Below are positions 14,145 to 23,784 of a DNA stretch of 64,000 nt, in pieces (position 1 is the first letter of the stretch; each line of letters starts with the position of its first letter). The stretch is from Streptomyces sp. NA04227 (GTDB lineage: Bacteria > Actinomycetota > Actinomycetes > Streptomycetales > Streptomycetaceae). The DNA lies in contig NZ_CP054918.1 in the NCBI RefSeq assembly GCF_013364195.1, positions 3,275,001 through 3,339,000 on the forward strand, read 5' to 3'. The notes under the pieces were generated by a model. It was not told the origin of the DNA and made no database searches. It saw only the letters and a list, made by a program, of their open reading frames with translations. The position numbers and the translations under genes are program-made.

Positions 14145-17100
14145 TCAGCGCCACCGCCCCTTGCGCGGCTTCCCGTCCTCCGCCTGCCCCTCGTGGCGCA
14201 CCCGGTCGTTTTGCCCCGTCTGACCCGTCTGGTCCGTGGGTTCCGACTGCCCCGCGTGGTCCTCGTGCGGGCCGAGCAGCTCGTCCGCCAGGGTCGGCAG
14301 GTCGTCGAGCGGGGTTTCCTCCGCCCAGTCGGAGCGACGGCGAGGGCGGCCCGACTCCGGGTCGATCTGCGGGAGTTCGTAGGTGCGGTCGTCGCCGCCG
14401 GGCGGCGGGGCCTGCTGGTCGTCGCGGAAGTAGTGCGGCGGTACGCGGTCGAGCGGGTCGCCCCGGTCCTCGCGTACCGGCGGCAGCACGGCCGTCTCGT
14501 CCGGCTCGGCCGGGGACGAGGCCCCGTGGCCCGGGCCCTCGGCGCCGGGCATCGGCAGAACCGCGGTCTCCTCCGCGTCCGAACCCGAACCCGGACCCGC
14601 ACCCGCACCCGCACCCGAGTCCACCGGCCGCAGCACCGTCGTCTCGTCGTGGTCCGAAGAGCCCGAAGGCTCAGAAGAGAGGTCAGAAGAGGAAGAAGAC
14701 CCGGGCGCGCCCACAACCGGCGTAGGCACCGTGATCTCATGGTCCGGGTACTGCGGCGCGGTCTCGGCCGACCTCGGCACCGGGTTCTCCACGGTCGTCT
14801 CGTTGTCCGGATCGCCGACACGAGCCGTGCCCGGTCCTGCCGGACTGCCCGATCCCTCCGAGCTACCCGACCCCTCCGAACTCCCCGAGCCCCCAGGCCC
14901 CTTCGAGCCCTCGGACTCCTTGGCCGCCTCCGGCCTCGGCGCCCCACCGGCCGCCGACTCCCGCAACTCCGTAGCCGTGCGCTCCGCCCGGGCAGCCGCC
15001 TCGGCGGCAGCCGCGGCCGCCGCGCGGCGGGCCTCTTCGGCCCTGAGCAGCGCTTCCTCCGCCTTGCGCTGCTTCTCCACGCGACGGGCCTCGGCCTCGG
15101 CGTGGATGCGGGCCTCTTCCTCGGCGCGGCGGCGGGCCTCCTCCTCGGCCTTGCGGCGGCGCTCCTCCTCGGCGGCGCGGGCCTGCTCCTCGGCGAGCAG
15201 GCGGGCCTGCTCCTCCTCGGCGCGGCGGCGGGCCTCCTCGGCGCGCAGGCGTGCGGCCTCGGCCTGGCGTTCGGCCTCGCGGGCCCGGGCCTCCTCCAGC
15301 TCGCGGCGCTTGCGTTCCTCTTCCTCGGCGCGGATGCGCTCCAGCTCGGCCTGGCGTTCGCGCTCCAGGCGCTCTTCCTCGGCCTTGCGCCGTGCCTCTT
15401 CCTCCGCGCGCCGGCGTGCGGCCTCCTCGGCCGCCCTGCGCGCTTCCTCGCGCGCCGTGACCTCGGCCTCCGAGAGCGGAAGTACCAGGTCGAGGCGGTG
15501 CCGGATCACGGTGGTGACGGCCTCGGGCTCCTGCCCGCCGTCCACCACCAGGTAGCGGCCGGGGTCGCCCGCGGCCAGCGTGAGGAAGCCGGAGCGCACG
15601 CGGGCGTGGAACTCGGCGGGCTCCGACTCCAGCCGATCGGGTGCCTCGGTGAAGCGTTCGCGGGCCGTCTCCGGAGCGACGTCGAGCAGTACGGTCAGGT
15701 TCGGCACCAGGCCGCCGGTCGCCCACCGCGAGATGCGTGCGACCTCGGTCGGCGACAGGTCGCGTCCGGCGCCCTGGTAGGCGACGGAGGAGTCGATGTA
15801 GCGGTCGGTGATGACGACGGCGCCGCGTTCCAGGGCGGGCCGAACCACCGTGTCGACGTGTTCGGCACGGTCGGCCGCGTACAGGAGGGCCTCGGCGCGG
15901 TGCGAGAGGCCCGCGCTGGAGACGTCGAGCAGGATCGAGCGCAGCCGCTTGCCGACCGGGGTCGCGCCGGGCTCGCGGGTGAGGACGACCTCGTGGCCCT
16001 TGGACCTGATCCACTCGGCGAGTGCCTCGGCCTGGGTGGACTTGCCCGAACCGTCGCCGCCCTCCAAGGCGATGAAGAAGCCCTCGGCGGGCAGCGCCTC
16101 GGCCGCGTCGGCGCCGCGCAGTGCCTCGAGCAGGTCCTGGCGCAGCGGGACGCCGGAGCGGTCGTCGGTCTTCGCGAGGACCAGCGCGGCGACCGGCAGC
16201 AGCAGTGCGCCGACGAGCATCAGCGTGAACGCGGCGCCGCCGTGCGCGAAGACGAAGTCGCCGTTCTCCAGGCGGTGCGGGCCGATCGCCGCCGCGAGCA
16301 GCGGTGCGGCGAGCAGTCCGGCGGCCACGAAGACCCGTACCACCGCGTGCAGATGGGCCGTCATGCGTACCCGGCGCGGCTCTTCGGTCTCCTGGTCGAT
16401 CAGGGTGTGCCCGGTGTGTGCCGCGATGCCCGCGGCACTCGCGCCGAGCGCCAGGATCACCACGACGCTCGCGAGGTCGGACACCAGCCCGGCGCCCAGC
16501 AGCGCGATCCCGGTGGCCGCGAGCGACAGGGCGAGCAGGCGGCGCCTGGACAGGGCGGGCAGTACGGAGGGCGCGGTGCGGATTCCGGCGACGGTGCCGC
16601 CGGTGAGTACGAGGACGAGCAGCCCGTAGGTGACCGGGCCGCCGTCGAGGTCCTTGCCGTGCAGGACGGCCACCGCCACCGCGGCGGAGATCGCGCCCGC
16701 GACGGCTGCGCAGGCGAGGACGAGCAGCGGGATCGCGCCGGTGCGGCCCTTGTCCCGGTCGCCGCCCGCCTTGGGGCGGCGCAGGCCTTCGAGCGGCGAG
16801 CGCGGGCGCGGGGTGGCGGTGTCGGGGAGTTCGAGGAAGACGATCACCGAGAGGGAGGCGGCGAACAGGCCCGCGGCGACGTAGGAGCCGAGTGCGGCCT
16901 GGTGTGCGCCGAACCAGTCGATGCCGGTGCCGAGCGCCTTCGTCAGGAGCGAGGCCACGACGAGCGCGGCGGCGGCGATCGGCACGGCCACGAAGGCGGT
17001 GCGCAGCGAGAGGCGGCGCAGCGCCTCCTGGTGGTCGGGCAGGGGGCGCACGCTGGCGCCCTCCGGCGGCGGCGGGGGCAGCAGGGCCGGGGCCGCGCTC

Positions 17101-17639
17101 TCCCGGCAGACGGTCCACAGGCGTTCGGCGACCGAGACGACGAAGGCGGTGACCAGGAGCAGGGCCAGGGCGTTGGCGGGCGACCAGTCGATCCACAGCG
17201 GCGCGATGATCAGCAGCAGCGCGCGCACGCCGTCGGCGCCGACCATCGTCCAGCGACGGTCGAGCAGCCCGCCCTCGCGCTTGTCGCCCTTCTTCTCCGG
17301 CTTCTTGCCGGGTGCGGTCAGGGCGCTGAGCGGGCCGAGCAGCACCGCGCCGAAGAGCAGCGTGCCGAGGATGCGCGCGCCGAACACCGCGGCCACCGCG
17401 AACGCGACACCCCGGTATCCGCCGCCGAACGCGCTCTCCTGGATCGCGGTCTGCAGTACGAGCAGCACCAGGACGAGCAGTGCCAGGACATCGCCCACCC
17501 CACTGACCAGCTGTGCGCTCCACAGCCGCTTCAGCTGGGGCGCACGCAGCAGCGCGCGTACGGCGCGCTCCCGTGAATCAGCGGCGAGATCGTCGTCGGG
17601 GACCGCCTGCAAGGCCGCCCGCTGCTCGGTTCGCGTCAT
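14145..17639 (-). CDS. tmk: Thymidylate kinase fused to an N-terminal MFS-like transporter and a long C-terminal tail
   Basis: An 1164-aa protein; typical Tmk is about 210 aa. Residues 1-535 hold a dozen or so hydrophobic segments (MFS-like membrane domain). Residues about 540-745 are a full Tmk: P-loop FFIALEGGDGSGKST, the DR(Y) motif ITDRYIDSSVAYQG, and a LID region. Residues 745-905 are a highly charged Ala/Glu/Arg coiled coil. The last 260 residues are disordered and carry repeated NETTVENP, HEITVPTP, DETTVLRP, EETAVLPM and DETAVLPP motifs. The kinase makes dTDP from dTMP at the inner membrane face. From memory, other Streptomyces share this architecture; the transporter's substrate is unknown. 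Upstream of holB, downstream of topA. Confidence 0.9.
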   Translation of the reverse strand: MTRTEQRAALQAVPDDDLAADSRERAVRALLRAPQLKRLWSAQLVSGVGDVLALLVLVLLVLQTAIQESAFGGGYRGVAFAVAAVFGARILGTLLFGAVLLGPLSALTAPGKKPEKKGDKREGGLLDRRWTMVGADGVRALLLIIAPLWIDWSPANALALLLVTAFVVSVAERLWTVCRESAAPALLPPPPPEGASVRPLPDHQEALRRLSLRTAFVAVPIAAAALVVASLLTKALGTGIDWFGAHQAALGSYVAAGLFAASLSVIVFLELPDTATPRPRSPLEGLRRPKAGGDRDKGRTGAIPLLVLACAAVAGAISAAVAVAVLHGKDLDGGPVTYGLLVLVLTGGTVAGIRTAPSVLPALSRRRLLALSLAATGIALLGAGLVSDLASVVVILALGASAAGIAAHTGHTLIDQETEEPRRVRMTAHLHAVVRVFVAAGLLAAPLLAAAIGPHRLENGDFVFAHGGAAFTLMLVGALLLPVAALVLAKTDDRSGVPLRQDLLEALRGADAAEALPAEGFFIALEGGDGSGKSTQAEALAEWIRSKGHEVVLTREPGATPVGKRLRSILLDVSSAGLSHRAEALLYAADRAEHVDTVVRPALERGAVVITDRYIDSSVAYQGAGRDLSPTEVARISRWATGGLVPNLTVLLDVAPETARERFTEAPDRLESEPAEFHARVRSGFLTLAAGDPGRYLVVDGGQEPEAVTTVIRHRLDLVLPLSEAEVTAREEARRAAEEAARRRAEEEARRKAEEERLERERQAELERIRAEEEERKRRELEEARAREAERQAEAARLRAEEARRRAEEEQARLLAEEQARAAEEERRRKAEEEARRRAEEEARIHAEAEARRVEKQRKAEEALLRAEEARRAAAAAAAEAAARAERTATELRESAAGGAPRPEAAKESEGSKGPGGSGSSEGSGSSEGSGSPAGPGTARVGDPDNETTVENPVPRSAETAPQYPDHEITVPTPVVGAPGSSSSSDLSSEPSGSSDHDETTVLRPVDSGAGAGAGPGSGSDAEETAVLPMPGAEGPGHGASSPAEPDETAVLPPVREDRGDPLDRVPPHYFRDDQQAPPPGGDDRTYELPQIDPESGRPRRRSDWAEETPLDDLPTLADELLGPHEDHAGQSEPTDQTGQTGQNDRVRHEGQAEDGKPRKGRWR

Positions 17640-17987
17640 CCTGACAGCCTATCGGCAGGCCCCCTTGCGCTGTCGGGCCGCCCGAGGATGGGACCGCATC
17701 GACACCTAATGGCCGGGGCGAAACGGCCTGCTGTTCACGAACCGGGCACCGGTGGGCGCGAGCGGGCGTACGAAGGACGGTCGTACGGGCCCCGCGCACG
17801 GGTCGGCTTGCGCGCCCGCGTGCACACCCGCCGGGCACACGCCCCGCCCGCAGGCCCACGCCCCACCCGTACAGCGATCCGCCCCGGCGCTCAACAGCAC
17901 CGGGGCGGATCCATGCGTTCGTGCGCGCCCTCTTGAGAAGGCATCGCGCCCTCTTGAAACGGCATGAAGAGGGCGGACCGGGACCGC
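17640..17987. other. topA-tmk intergenic region
   Basis: 348 bp without a gene. It holds the topA hairpin at 17876-17911. No clear promoter for tmk was recognised. Confidence 0.5.
17876..17911 (-). terminator. Hairpin terminator after topA
   Basis: GATCCGCCCCGG (17876-17887) and CCGGGGCGGATC (17900-17911) form a perfect 12-bp stem with a 12-nt loop, 76 nt past the topA stop. No T-run. Confidence 0.7.
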
Positions 17988-20852
17988 TCAGCCCTCGGAA
18001 CCACTCTCCGCCGACGCAGCAGTCGACGTGGCCGTCGACTTCGCCGCGGCCTTCTTCGCCGCCGTCGTCGTCTTCTTCGCCGCGGTCTTCTTGGCCGTCG
18101 TGGTCTTCTTGGCGGCCGTCTTCTTCGCGGTGGTGGTCTTCTTGGCGGCGGTCTTCTTGGCCGGGGCCTTCTTCGCCGCCTTCTTGGCCGTCTTCTTGGC
18201 GGGGCCCTTCGCGCGCTTCTCGGCGAGCAGTTCGTAGCCGCGCTCGGGCGTGATCTCCTCGACGCTGTCGGCGGACCTCAGCGTCGCGTTGGTCTCGCCG
18301 TCGGTCACGTACGGGCCGAAGCGGCCGTCCTTGACCACGACCGGCTTTCCGCTGACCGGGTCCTCGCCGAGTTCCTTCAGCGGCGGCTTCGCGGCGGCGC
18401 GGCCGCGCTGCTTGGGCTGGGCGTAGATGGCGAGCGCCTCGTCCAGGGTGATGCCGAAGAGCTGGTCCTCGGTCTCCAGGGAGCGCGAGTCCGTGCCCTT
18501 CTTCAGGTACGGGCCGTAGCGGCCGTTCTGCGCGGTGATCTCCACGCCCTCCGCGTCCTTGCCGACGACGCGCGGCAGCGACATGAGCCCCAGCGCGTCC
18601 TCCAAAGTCACGGTGTCCAGGCTCATCGACTTGAACAGCGAGGCGGTACGCGGCTTCACCGCGTTCTTGCCGGTCTTCGGGGTGCCCTCGGGCAGCACCT
18701 CGGTGACATAGGGGCCGTAGCGGCCGTCCTTGGCGACGATCTCGTGGCCGGTCGCCGGGTCGGTGCCGAGCGGGAAGTCGCCGCTGGGCTTGGCGAGGAG
18801 TTCCTCGGAGAGCTCGACGGTCAGCTCGTCGGGAGCCAGGTCCCCGGGGATGTCGGCGCGCTGGTGGCCCTCGGTGTCGCGTTCGCCGCGCTCGATGTAG
18901 GGGCCGTAGCGGCCCACTCGCAGCACGATGCCGCTGCCGACCGGGAAGGACGACACCTCACGGGCGTCGATCGCGCCGAGGTCGGTGACCAGTTCCTTCA
19001 GGCCGCCGAGGTGGTCGCCGTCGCCGTTGCCCGCCTCCGCGGCGGCGCCGGAACCCTCGCCCTCACCGAAGTAGAAGCGCTTGAGCCACGGCACGGACTG
19101 GGCCTCGCCGCGGGCGATCCGGTCGAGGTCGTCCTCCATGCGCGCGGTGAAGTCGTAGTCGACGAGCCGCCCGAAGTGCTTCTCCAGGAGGTTGACCACG
19201 GCGAAGGACAGGAAGGAGGGCACCAGCGCGGTGCCCTTCTTGAAGACATAGCCGCGGTCGAGGATGGTGCCGATGATCGAGGCGTACGTGGAGGGGCGGC
19301 CGATCTCCCGCTCCTCCAGCTCCTTGACCAGGCTGGCCTCGGTGTAGCGGGCGGGCGCCTTGGTGGCGTGCCCGTCGGCGGTGATCTCCTCGGCGGACAG
19401 CGCGTCGCCCTCGCCGACCTGCGGCAGACGGCGCTCGCGGTCGTCGAGTTCGGCGTTGGGGTCGTCGGCGCCCTCCACGTAGGCCTTGAGGAAGCCGTGG
19501 AAGGTGATCGTCTTGCCGGAGGCGGTGAACTCGGCGTCCCGGCCGTCGGAGGCGGTGCCCGCGATGCGGACGGTGACGCTGTTGCCGGTCGCATCCTTCA
19601 TCTGCGAGGCGACGGTGCGCTTCCAGATCAGCTCGTACAGCTTGAACTGGTCGCCGGTCAGACCGGTCTCGGCCGGGGTGCGGAAACGATCACCCGAGGG
19701 GCGGATCGCCTCGTGCGCCTCCTGCGCGTTCTTCACCTTGCCCGCGTACGTACGCGGCTGCTGCGGCAGGTAGTCGGCGCCGTAGAGCTGGGTGACCTGC
19801 GCGCGGGCGGCGGCCACCGCGGTCTCCGAGAGCGTCGTGGAGTCCGTACGCATGTAGGTGATGAAGCCGTTCTCGTACAGCTTCTGCGCGACCTGCATGG
19901 TGGCCTTCGCACCGAAGCCGAGCTTGCGGCTGGCCTCCTGCTGGAGGGTGGTGGTGCGGAACGGCGCGTACGGGGAGCGGCGGTAGGGCTTGGACTCGAC
20001 GGAGCGGACCGCGAAGTCGGTCTGCTCCAGGGCGGCGGCCAGGGCGCGGGCACCGGCCTCGTCCAGGTGCAGGGTGTCGCTCTTGAGCTTGCCGAGCGAG
20101 TCGAAGTCGCGGCCCTGCGCGACACGCTTGCCGTCGACCGAGGCCAGGCGGGCCACCAGGGTCGCGGGGTCGGACTTGTCGCCGGTGCGGCCGGTCGCGA
20201 AGGTGCCGGTGAGGTCCCAGTACTCGGCAGAGCGGAAGGCGATGCGCTCGCGTTCCCGCTCGACGACGAGCCGGGTCGCCACCGACTGCACGCGGCCCGC
20301 CGACAGCCGCGGCATGACCTTCTTCCACAGCACCGGCGAGACCTCGTAACCGTAGAGACGGTCGAGGATGCGGCGGGTCTCCTGGGCGTCGACCAGCTTC
20401 TGGTTCAGTTCGCGCGGGTTGGCGACGGCCGCCCGGATCGCGTCCTTGGTGATCTCGTGGAAGACCATCCGGTGTACGGGGATCTTCGGCTTGAGGACTT
20501 CCCGCAGGTGCCAGGCGATGGCCTCGCCCTCACGGTCCTCATCGGTGGCCAGGAAGAGTTCGTCGGAGTCGCGCAGCAGGTCCTTGAGTTTCTTGACCTG
20601 TGCCTTCTTGTCCGAGTTCACGACGTAGATCGGCTGGAAATCGTGCTCCACGTCCACGCCCAGGCGGCGCACCTCGCCGGTGTACTTCTCCGGCACCTCG
20701 GCGGCGCCGTTGGGAAGGTCGCGGATGTGCCCGACGCTCGCCTCGACGACGTAGCCGGGGCCGAGATAGCCCTTGATCGTCTTCGCCTTGGCGGGCGACT
20801 CGACAATGACGAGTCGGCGGCCGCCCTGCGCGGCCTCGCTGGTCGGGGACAA
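17988..20852 (-). CDS. topA: DNA topoisomerase I
   Basis: A 954-aa protein starting at TTG 20852 (GGAGAG about 10 nt upstream). TOPRIM: VIVESPAKAKTI and the DxDxE site in LATDEDREGEA. Catalytic Tyr in GFITYMRTDSTT near residue 331. After about residue 600 come four C-terminal repeats, each with a G-R-(Y/F)-G-P-Y core (for example GRYGPYIERG, GRYGPYVTE, GRYGPYLKK, GRFGPYVTD), instead of zinc fingers. The final 50 residues are an AKK/KKT-rich basic tail, typical of actinobacterial TopA and needed for processivity in the family. It relaxes negative supercoils and is essential in Streptomyces. Confidence 0.97.
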   Translation of the reverse strand: MSPTSEAAQGGRRLVIVESPAKAKTIKGYLGPGYVVEASVGHIRDLPNGAAEVPEKYTGEVRRLGVDVEHDFQPIYVVNSDKKAQVKKLKDLLRDSDELFLATDEDREGEAIAWHLREVLKPKIPVHRMVFHEITKDAIRAAVANPRELNQKLVDAQETRRILDRLYGYEVSPVLWKKVMPRLSAGRVQSVATRLVVERERERIAFRSAEYWDLTGTFATGRTGDKSDPATLVARLASVDGKRVAQGRDFDSLGKLKSDTLHLDEAGARALAAALEQTDFAVRSVESKPYRRSPYAPFRTTTLQQEASRKLGFGAKATMQVAQKLYENGFITYMRTDSTTLSETAVAAARAQVTQLYGADYLPQQPRTYAGKVKNAQEAHEAIRPSGDRFRTPAETGLTGDQFKLYELIWKRTVASQMKDATGNSVTVRIAGTASDGRDAEFTASGKTITFHGFLKAYVEGADDPNAELDDRERRLPQVGEGDALSAEEITADGHATKAPARYTEASLVKELEEREIGRPSTYASIIGTILDRGYVFKKGTALVPSFLSFAVVNLLEKHFGRLVDYDFTARMEDDLDRIARGEAQSVPWLKRFYFGEGEGSGAAAEAGNGDGDHLGGLKELVTDLGAIDAREVSSFPVGSGIVLRVGRYGPYIERGERDTEGHQRADIPGDLAPDELTVELSEELLAKPSGDFPLGTDPATGHEIVAKDGRYGPYVTEVLPEGTPKTGKNAVKPRTASLFKSMSLDTVTLEDALGLMSLPRVVGKDAEGVEITAQNGRYGPYLKKGTDSRSLETEDQLFGITLDEALAIYAQPKQRGRAAAKPPLKELGEDPVSGKPVVVKDGRFGPYVTDGETNATLRSADSVEEITPERGYELLAEKRAKGPAKKTAKKAAKKAPAKKTAAKKTTTAKKTAAKKTTTAKKTAAKKTTTAAKKAAAKSTATSTAASAESGSEG

Positions 20853-21224
20853 CTTCGCTCTTCTCTCCGTCGGCGCTGTGGCGCCCCGCTCGACCCTTGG
20901 GCCCGGGGCGGAATTGGTGCGACGCTGCGGAGTGTGACGGTACAGCCCGCCCCCGTGTCAAACGGGAAAAGCCCGCAACGGCCACTCGAACGGTAACCCG
21001 ACTACCGTCGTTCCTGCCGCACGGACCGGCCACCTGCCCCCGCCCCGCCCCCTCGATCCCCCGTCCCACCTGCTGCCGCGCCCCGCGCGTGTGCAGCTGC
21101 GGATCACGGCGGGGGCGCGGGAAGCGGTACGGGTCACAGGGGCGGAAGGCGAGGGGCGGCGCCGGGCCGGATGCGACCGGGTTCACATCCGGGGCCGCTC
21201 CCGGGCCGCGCGCCGGCCGCCTCC
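20853..21224. other. Promoter region of topA
   Basis: 372 bp without a gene, between the methyltransferase stop and the topA start. On the minus strand a perfect TTGACA hexamer lies at 20956-20961, about 105 bp before the TTG. No convincing -10 was found at standard spacing. topA promoters are supercoiling-sensitive in Streptomyces; unusual spacing would fit, but this is inference. Confidence 0.4.
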
Positions 21225-22766
21225 TCAGCCCGAGGCGGGCTCCAGGAAGCCCTGCTCGACCAACAGCCGGATCTGCGCGGGCGTGCGGTCGCGCAGCAAC
21301 ACCGGGTCCTCGCCCATGAGTTGGGCGATCGCGTCCAGGATGCGCCCGGCGCTGAGCGTGCCGTCGCAGACCCCGGCGAAACCGGCGCCGACGGTGTCCA
21401 CCTTGGTGGCCCTGCGCATCCCGCGGTGCTGGCGCAGCACCACGTGCTCCGGGTCCTCGGCCCCCGGCAGCCCCACCTGCTCCTGCACCACTTCGGCCGC
21501 CAGCTCGAAGTGGGCCTCCAGGAGCGCCGCGTCGTCATGTGCGCGCAGATAGTCCTGGCGCATGAAGTGGGCGTGCACGGTGTCGCCGAGCGGCTGCTCC
21601 ACCGGGTGCGGCCAGTCCTCGACGGTCACCGAGGGCTCGGCCGTGCCGTTGCGGCGCAGCGTGATCCAGCCGAATCCGACCGCCTTGGTGCGGCGCGCCT
21701 CGAACTCCTCCAGCCAGGCGTCGTACCGCTGGGCGTACGCCGCCGGGTCCGCGAGGTGGTCACCCGCGTCGCGCAGCCACAGCTCCACGTACTGCGTGAT
21801 GTCCTGCACCTCGCGCTGCACGATCCACGCGTCGCACCCGGCCGGTACCCAGGAGCGGACCCGCTCCGTCCAGTCCTCGCCCTCGACGTGCTGCCAGTTG
21901 GCCAGAAACTGTGCATACCCCCTCTCGTTCAGCCGTGCCCCCGCCTGCTGAACGAGCGTGCGGCACAGATCGTCCCCGCTCATCCCGCCGTCCCGGTAGG
22001 TGAGCCGGGCGCCGGGCGAGATCACGAACGGCGGATTCGACACGATGAGGTCGTACGTACGGTTCGCGACCGGCTCGAACAGCGAGCCCTCGAGGAGTTC
22101 CGCCTCGGGCGCCCCGGACAGCGCGAGCGTCAGCCGGGTGATCTCCAGGGCCCGCGGGTTGAGGTCGGTCGCGGTGAGGCGGGTCGCGTGCTGCGCGGCG
22201 TGCAGGGCCTGGATGCCGGAGCCGGTACCGAGGTCCAGGGCCGAGTCGAGGGGGGTGCGCACGGTGATCCCGGCGAGCGTGGTCGAGGCGCCGCCGACGC
22301 CGAGGACCACGCCTTCCGCGCCACTGCCGATGCCGCCCGCGCCGCCCACCGCGCAGCCCAGGTCGGAGACGATGTACCAGTCCTCGCCGCCCGGACCGCC
22401 GTACGGACGCACGTCCACCGCGGCCGCGACCTCGCCGGAGCCGGTGGCCACCAGCCAGCCGCCCTCCAGGCAGGCGTCCAGGGGCAGCACCTCGGCCACC
22501 CGCCCGCGCGGGGCGGGCTGCTGGAGCAGGAACAGCCGGACCAGGGTCTCCAGGGCCGAGTCGCCGCGGGTGACCCGCAGCGCGGGAACCGTCTCGCTGC
22601 GGGCGAGCGCCGCGTAGGCCGGGGCACCGAGCAGGTCGAGCAGACCGTCGGCGGTGAATTCGGCGGCGAGCAGCGCCTCACGGAGCCGGACCGCGATGTC
22701 GCCGCGGTCGCCGTTGGGCAGGTTCAGGGACAGGGATGCCGAGCGGGAGGTACTCACACGCCCCAT
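21225..22766 (-). CDS. Class I SAM-dependent methyltransferase (HemK/PrmC-like)
   Basis: A 513-aa protein starting at ATG 22766. The N-terminal ~170 residues form a helical substrate-recognition domain. The SAM-binding motif I is ALDLGTGSGIQALHA, followed by ATDLNPRAL and the catalytic LIVSNPPFV, the (N/D)PPY/F motif of enzymes that methylate Gln, Asn or adenine amino groups. The C-terminal ~180 residues are extra compared with PrmC and have no recognised role. From memory it is conserved next to topA in Streptomyces. The substrate could be a protein Gln or RNA; not determinable here. Confidence 0.8.
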   Translation of the reverse strand: MGRVSTSRSASLSLNLPNGDRGDIAVRLREALLAAEFTADGLLDLLGAPAYAALARSETVPALRVTRGDSALETLVRLFLLQQPAPRGRVAEVLPLDACLEGGWLVATGSGEVAAAVDVRPYGGPGGEDWYIVSDLGCAVGGAGGIGSGAEGVVLGVGGASTTLAGITVRTPLDSALDLGTGSGIQALHAAQHATRLTATDLNPRALEITRLTLALSGAPEAELLEGSLFEPVANRTYDLIVSNPPFVISPGARLTYRDGGMSGDDLCRTLVQQAGARLNERGYAQFLANWQHVEGEDWTERVRSWVPAGCDAWIVQREVQDITQYVELWLRDAGDHLADPAAYAQRYDAWLEEFEARRTKAVGFGWITLRRNGTAEPSVTVEDWPHPVEQPLGDTVHAHFMRQDYLRAHDDAALLEAHFELAAEVVQEQVGLPGAEDPEHVVLRQHRGMRRATKVDTVGAGFAGVCDGTLSAGRILDAIAQLMGEDPVLLRDRTPAQIRLLVEQGFLEPASG

Positions 22767-22989
22767 TACATCGCAGCATCCGCACACCGCGGCATCTTGA
22801 GCCGACGCCGGACCGCCGCCCCGGGCGCCGCGTTGTCGCGCGGTGTCCGGGGCGGCGGCTGACGGCCGTTCACTTCGAGAAGGCGCGTCCTGACGGGCTG
22901 CGGGAGGACGCGGGGTCCGGCTGCCCGTGAGCAACCGGAGCCACGCGTGTCGGCCCGGCGTATCAGCCCTGGGCGGGGCGCCCGGCCCC

Positions 22990-23556
22990 TCAGCCCTCGG
23001 CGGGCGGCGGGGCGGAGGCGTTCTTGCAGCTCTCCTGCTTGGCCATGGCCTCGCCGACCTCGCCCTCCTCCAGCTTCTGCAGGGCGTTGCTGCCGCTCTT
23101 GCTGAGCCGGTCGAGCTCGGTGGCGATGTCCTTCAGACCGTCGGCGAACTTGGACTGGTTCCCGGTGTCGAGCTTGTCCACGCGCTGCTTGAGGCCCGCG
23201 TAGGAGGCGGAGATGTCGTTGAGTTCCTTCACGGCGTTCGTGCGCTTGGTCTCGCCGTCGTCCACCGGGGGCGCGCCAGCCTTGTCGACGGCGGTACCGA
23301 TCGCCTTGTACGCGTCGGACATGTCCTGGAAGGCCTTGGAGTCGGCCTTCTGCACGTCCTTCGGGTCGCTGGTGTCCGAAGTCTCCTTCTGGATCGCGGC
23401 GTTGGCGCTCTGGATCTTCTTCGCCTGCGGCTGTACGTCGTCACAGACGGACTTGGCCCAGGAGTTCAGCTTCTCGTTGTCGTCGTCGCCGCAGCCCGAC
23501 AGCGCCAGTACGAGTACCGCACCGCCGGACAGTGCGGCAGCCAGCTTCTTGTTCAC
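22990..23556 (-). CDS. Small secreted lipoprotein, function unknown
   Basis: A 188-aa product from GTG 23556, chosen because GGAAGGGA lies upstream of it; an ATG at 23574 has no clear ribosome binding site. Signal sequence NKKLAAALSGGAVLVLALSGC with lipobox LSGC, then an acidic linker and a helical extracellular domain with two Cys (SVCDDVQP and KQESCKN) that could form a disulfide. No known family. It sits between the methyltransferase and hppA. Confidence 0.78.
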   Translation of the reverse strand: MNKKLAAALSGGAVLVLALSGCGDDDNEKLNSWAKSVCDDVQPQAKKIQSANAAIQKETSDTSDPKDVQKADSKAFQDMSDAYKAIGTAVDKAGAPPVDDGETKRTNAVKELNDISASYAGLKQRVDKLDTGNQSKFADGLKDIATELDRLSKSGSNALQKLEEGEVGEAMAKQESCKNASAPPPAEG

Positions 23557-23784
23557 CGGTTTGGTCCCTTCCATGGCTCTCGGCCCCGGAACTTACACGC
23601 AGGGCGGGCCACATCGGCGCGGCGCGAGACCCGTATGGGTGTTATTGAAGCCATTTGCACCAAGAGAGAGAAGGCTCACGGGTCCCCCGGAAACCGGCGC
23701 GGACGGACAGCGCGTCAATTCACGCTGCCCGTCCGCACGTTGACTCCCGCTCCGTTCCGGGCGGCCCTGGCCGCCCCGCGAGCG

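Noticed and set aside
13488..17576. Plus-strand frame of over 1300 codons across holB and tmk
   Set aside because: Low-complexity Arg/Pro/Leu translation opposite a gene with clear domains.
17964..20996. Very long open frame on the plus strand across topA
   Set aside because: Mirror of a high-GC gene in another frame; topA on the minus strand has all catalytic motifs.
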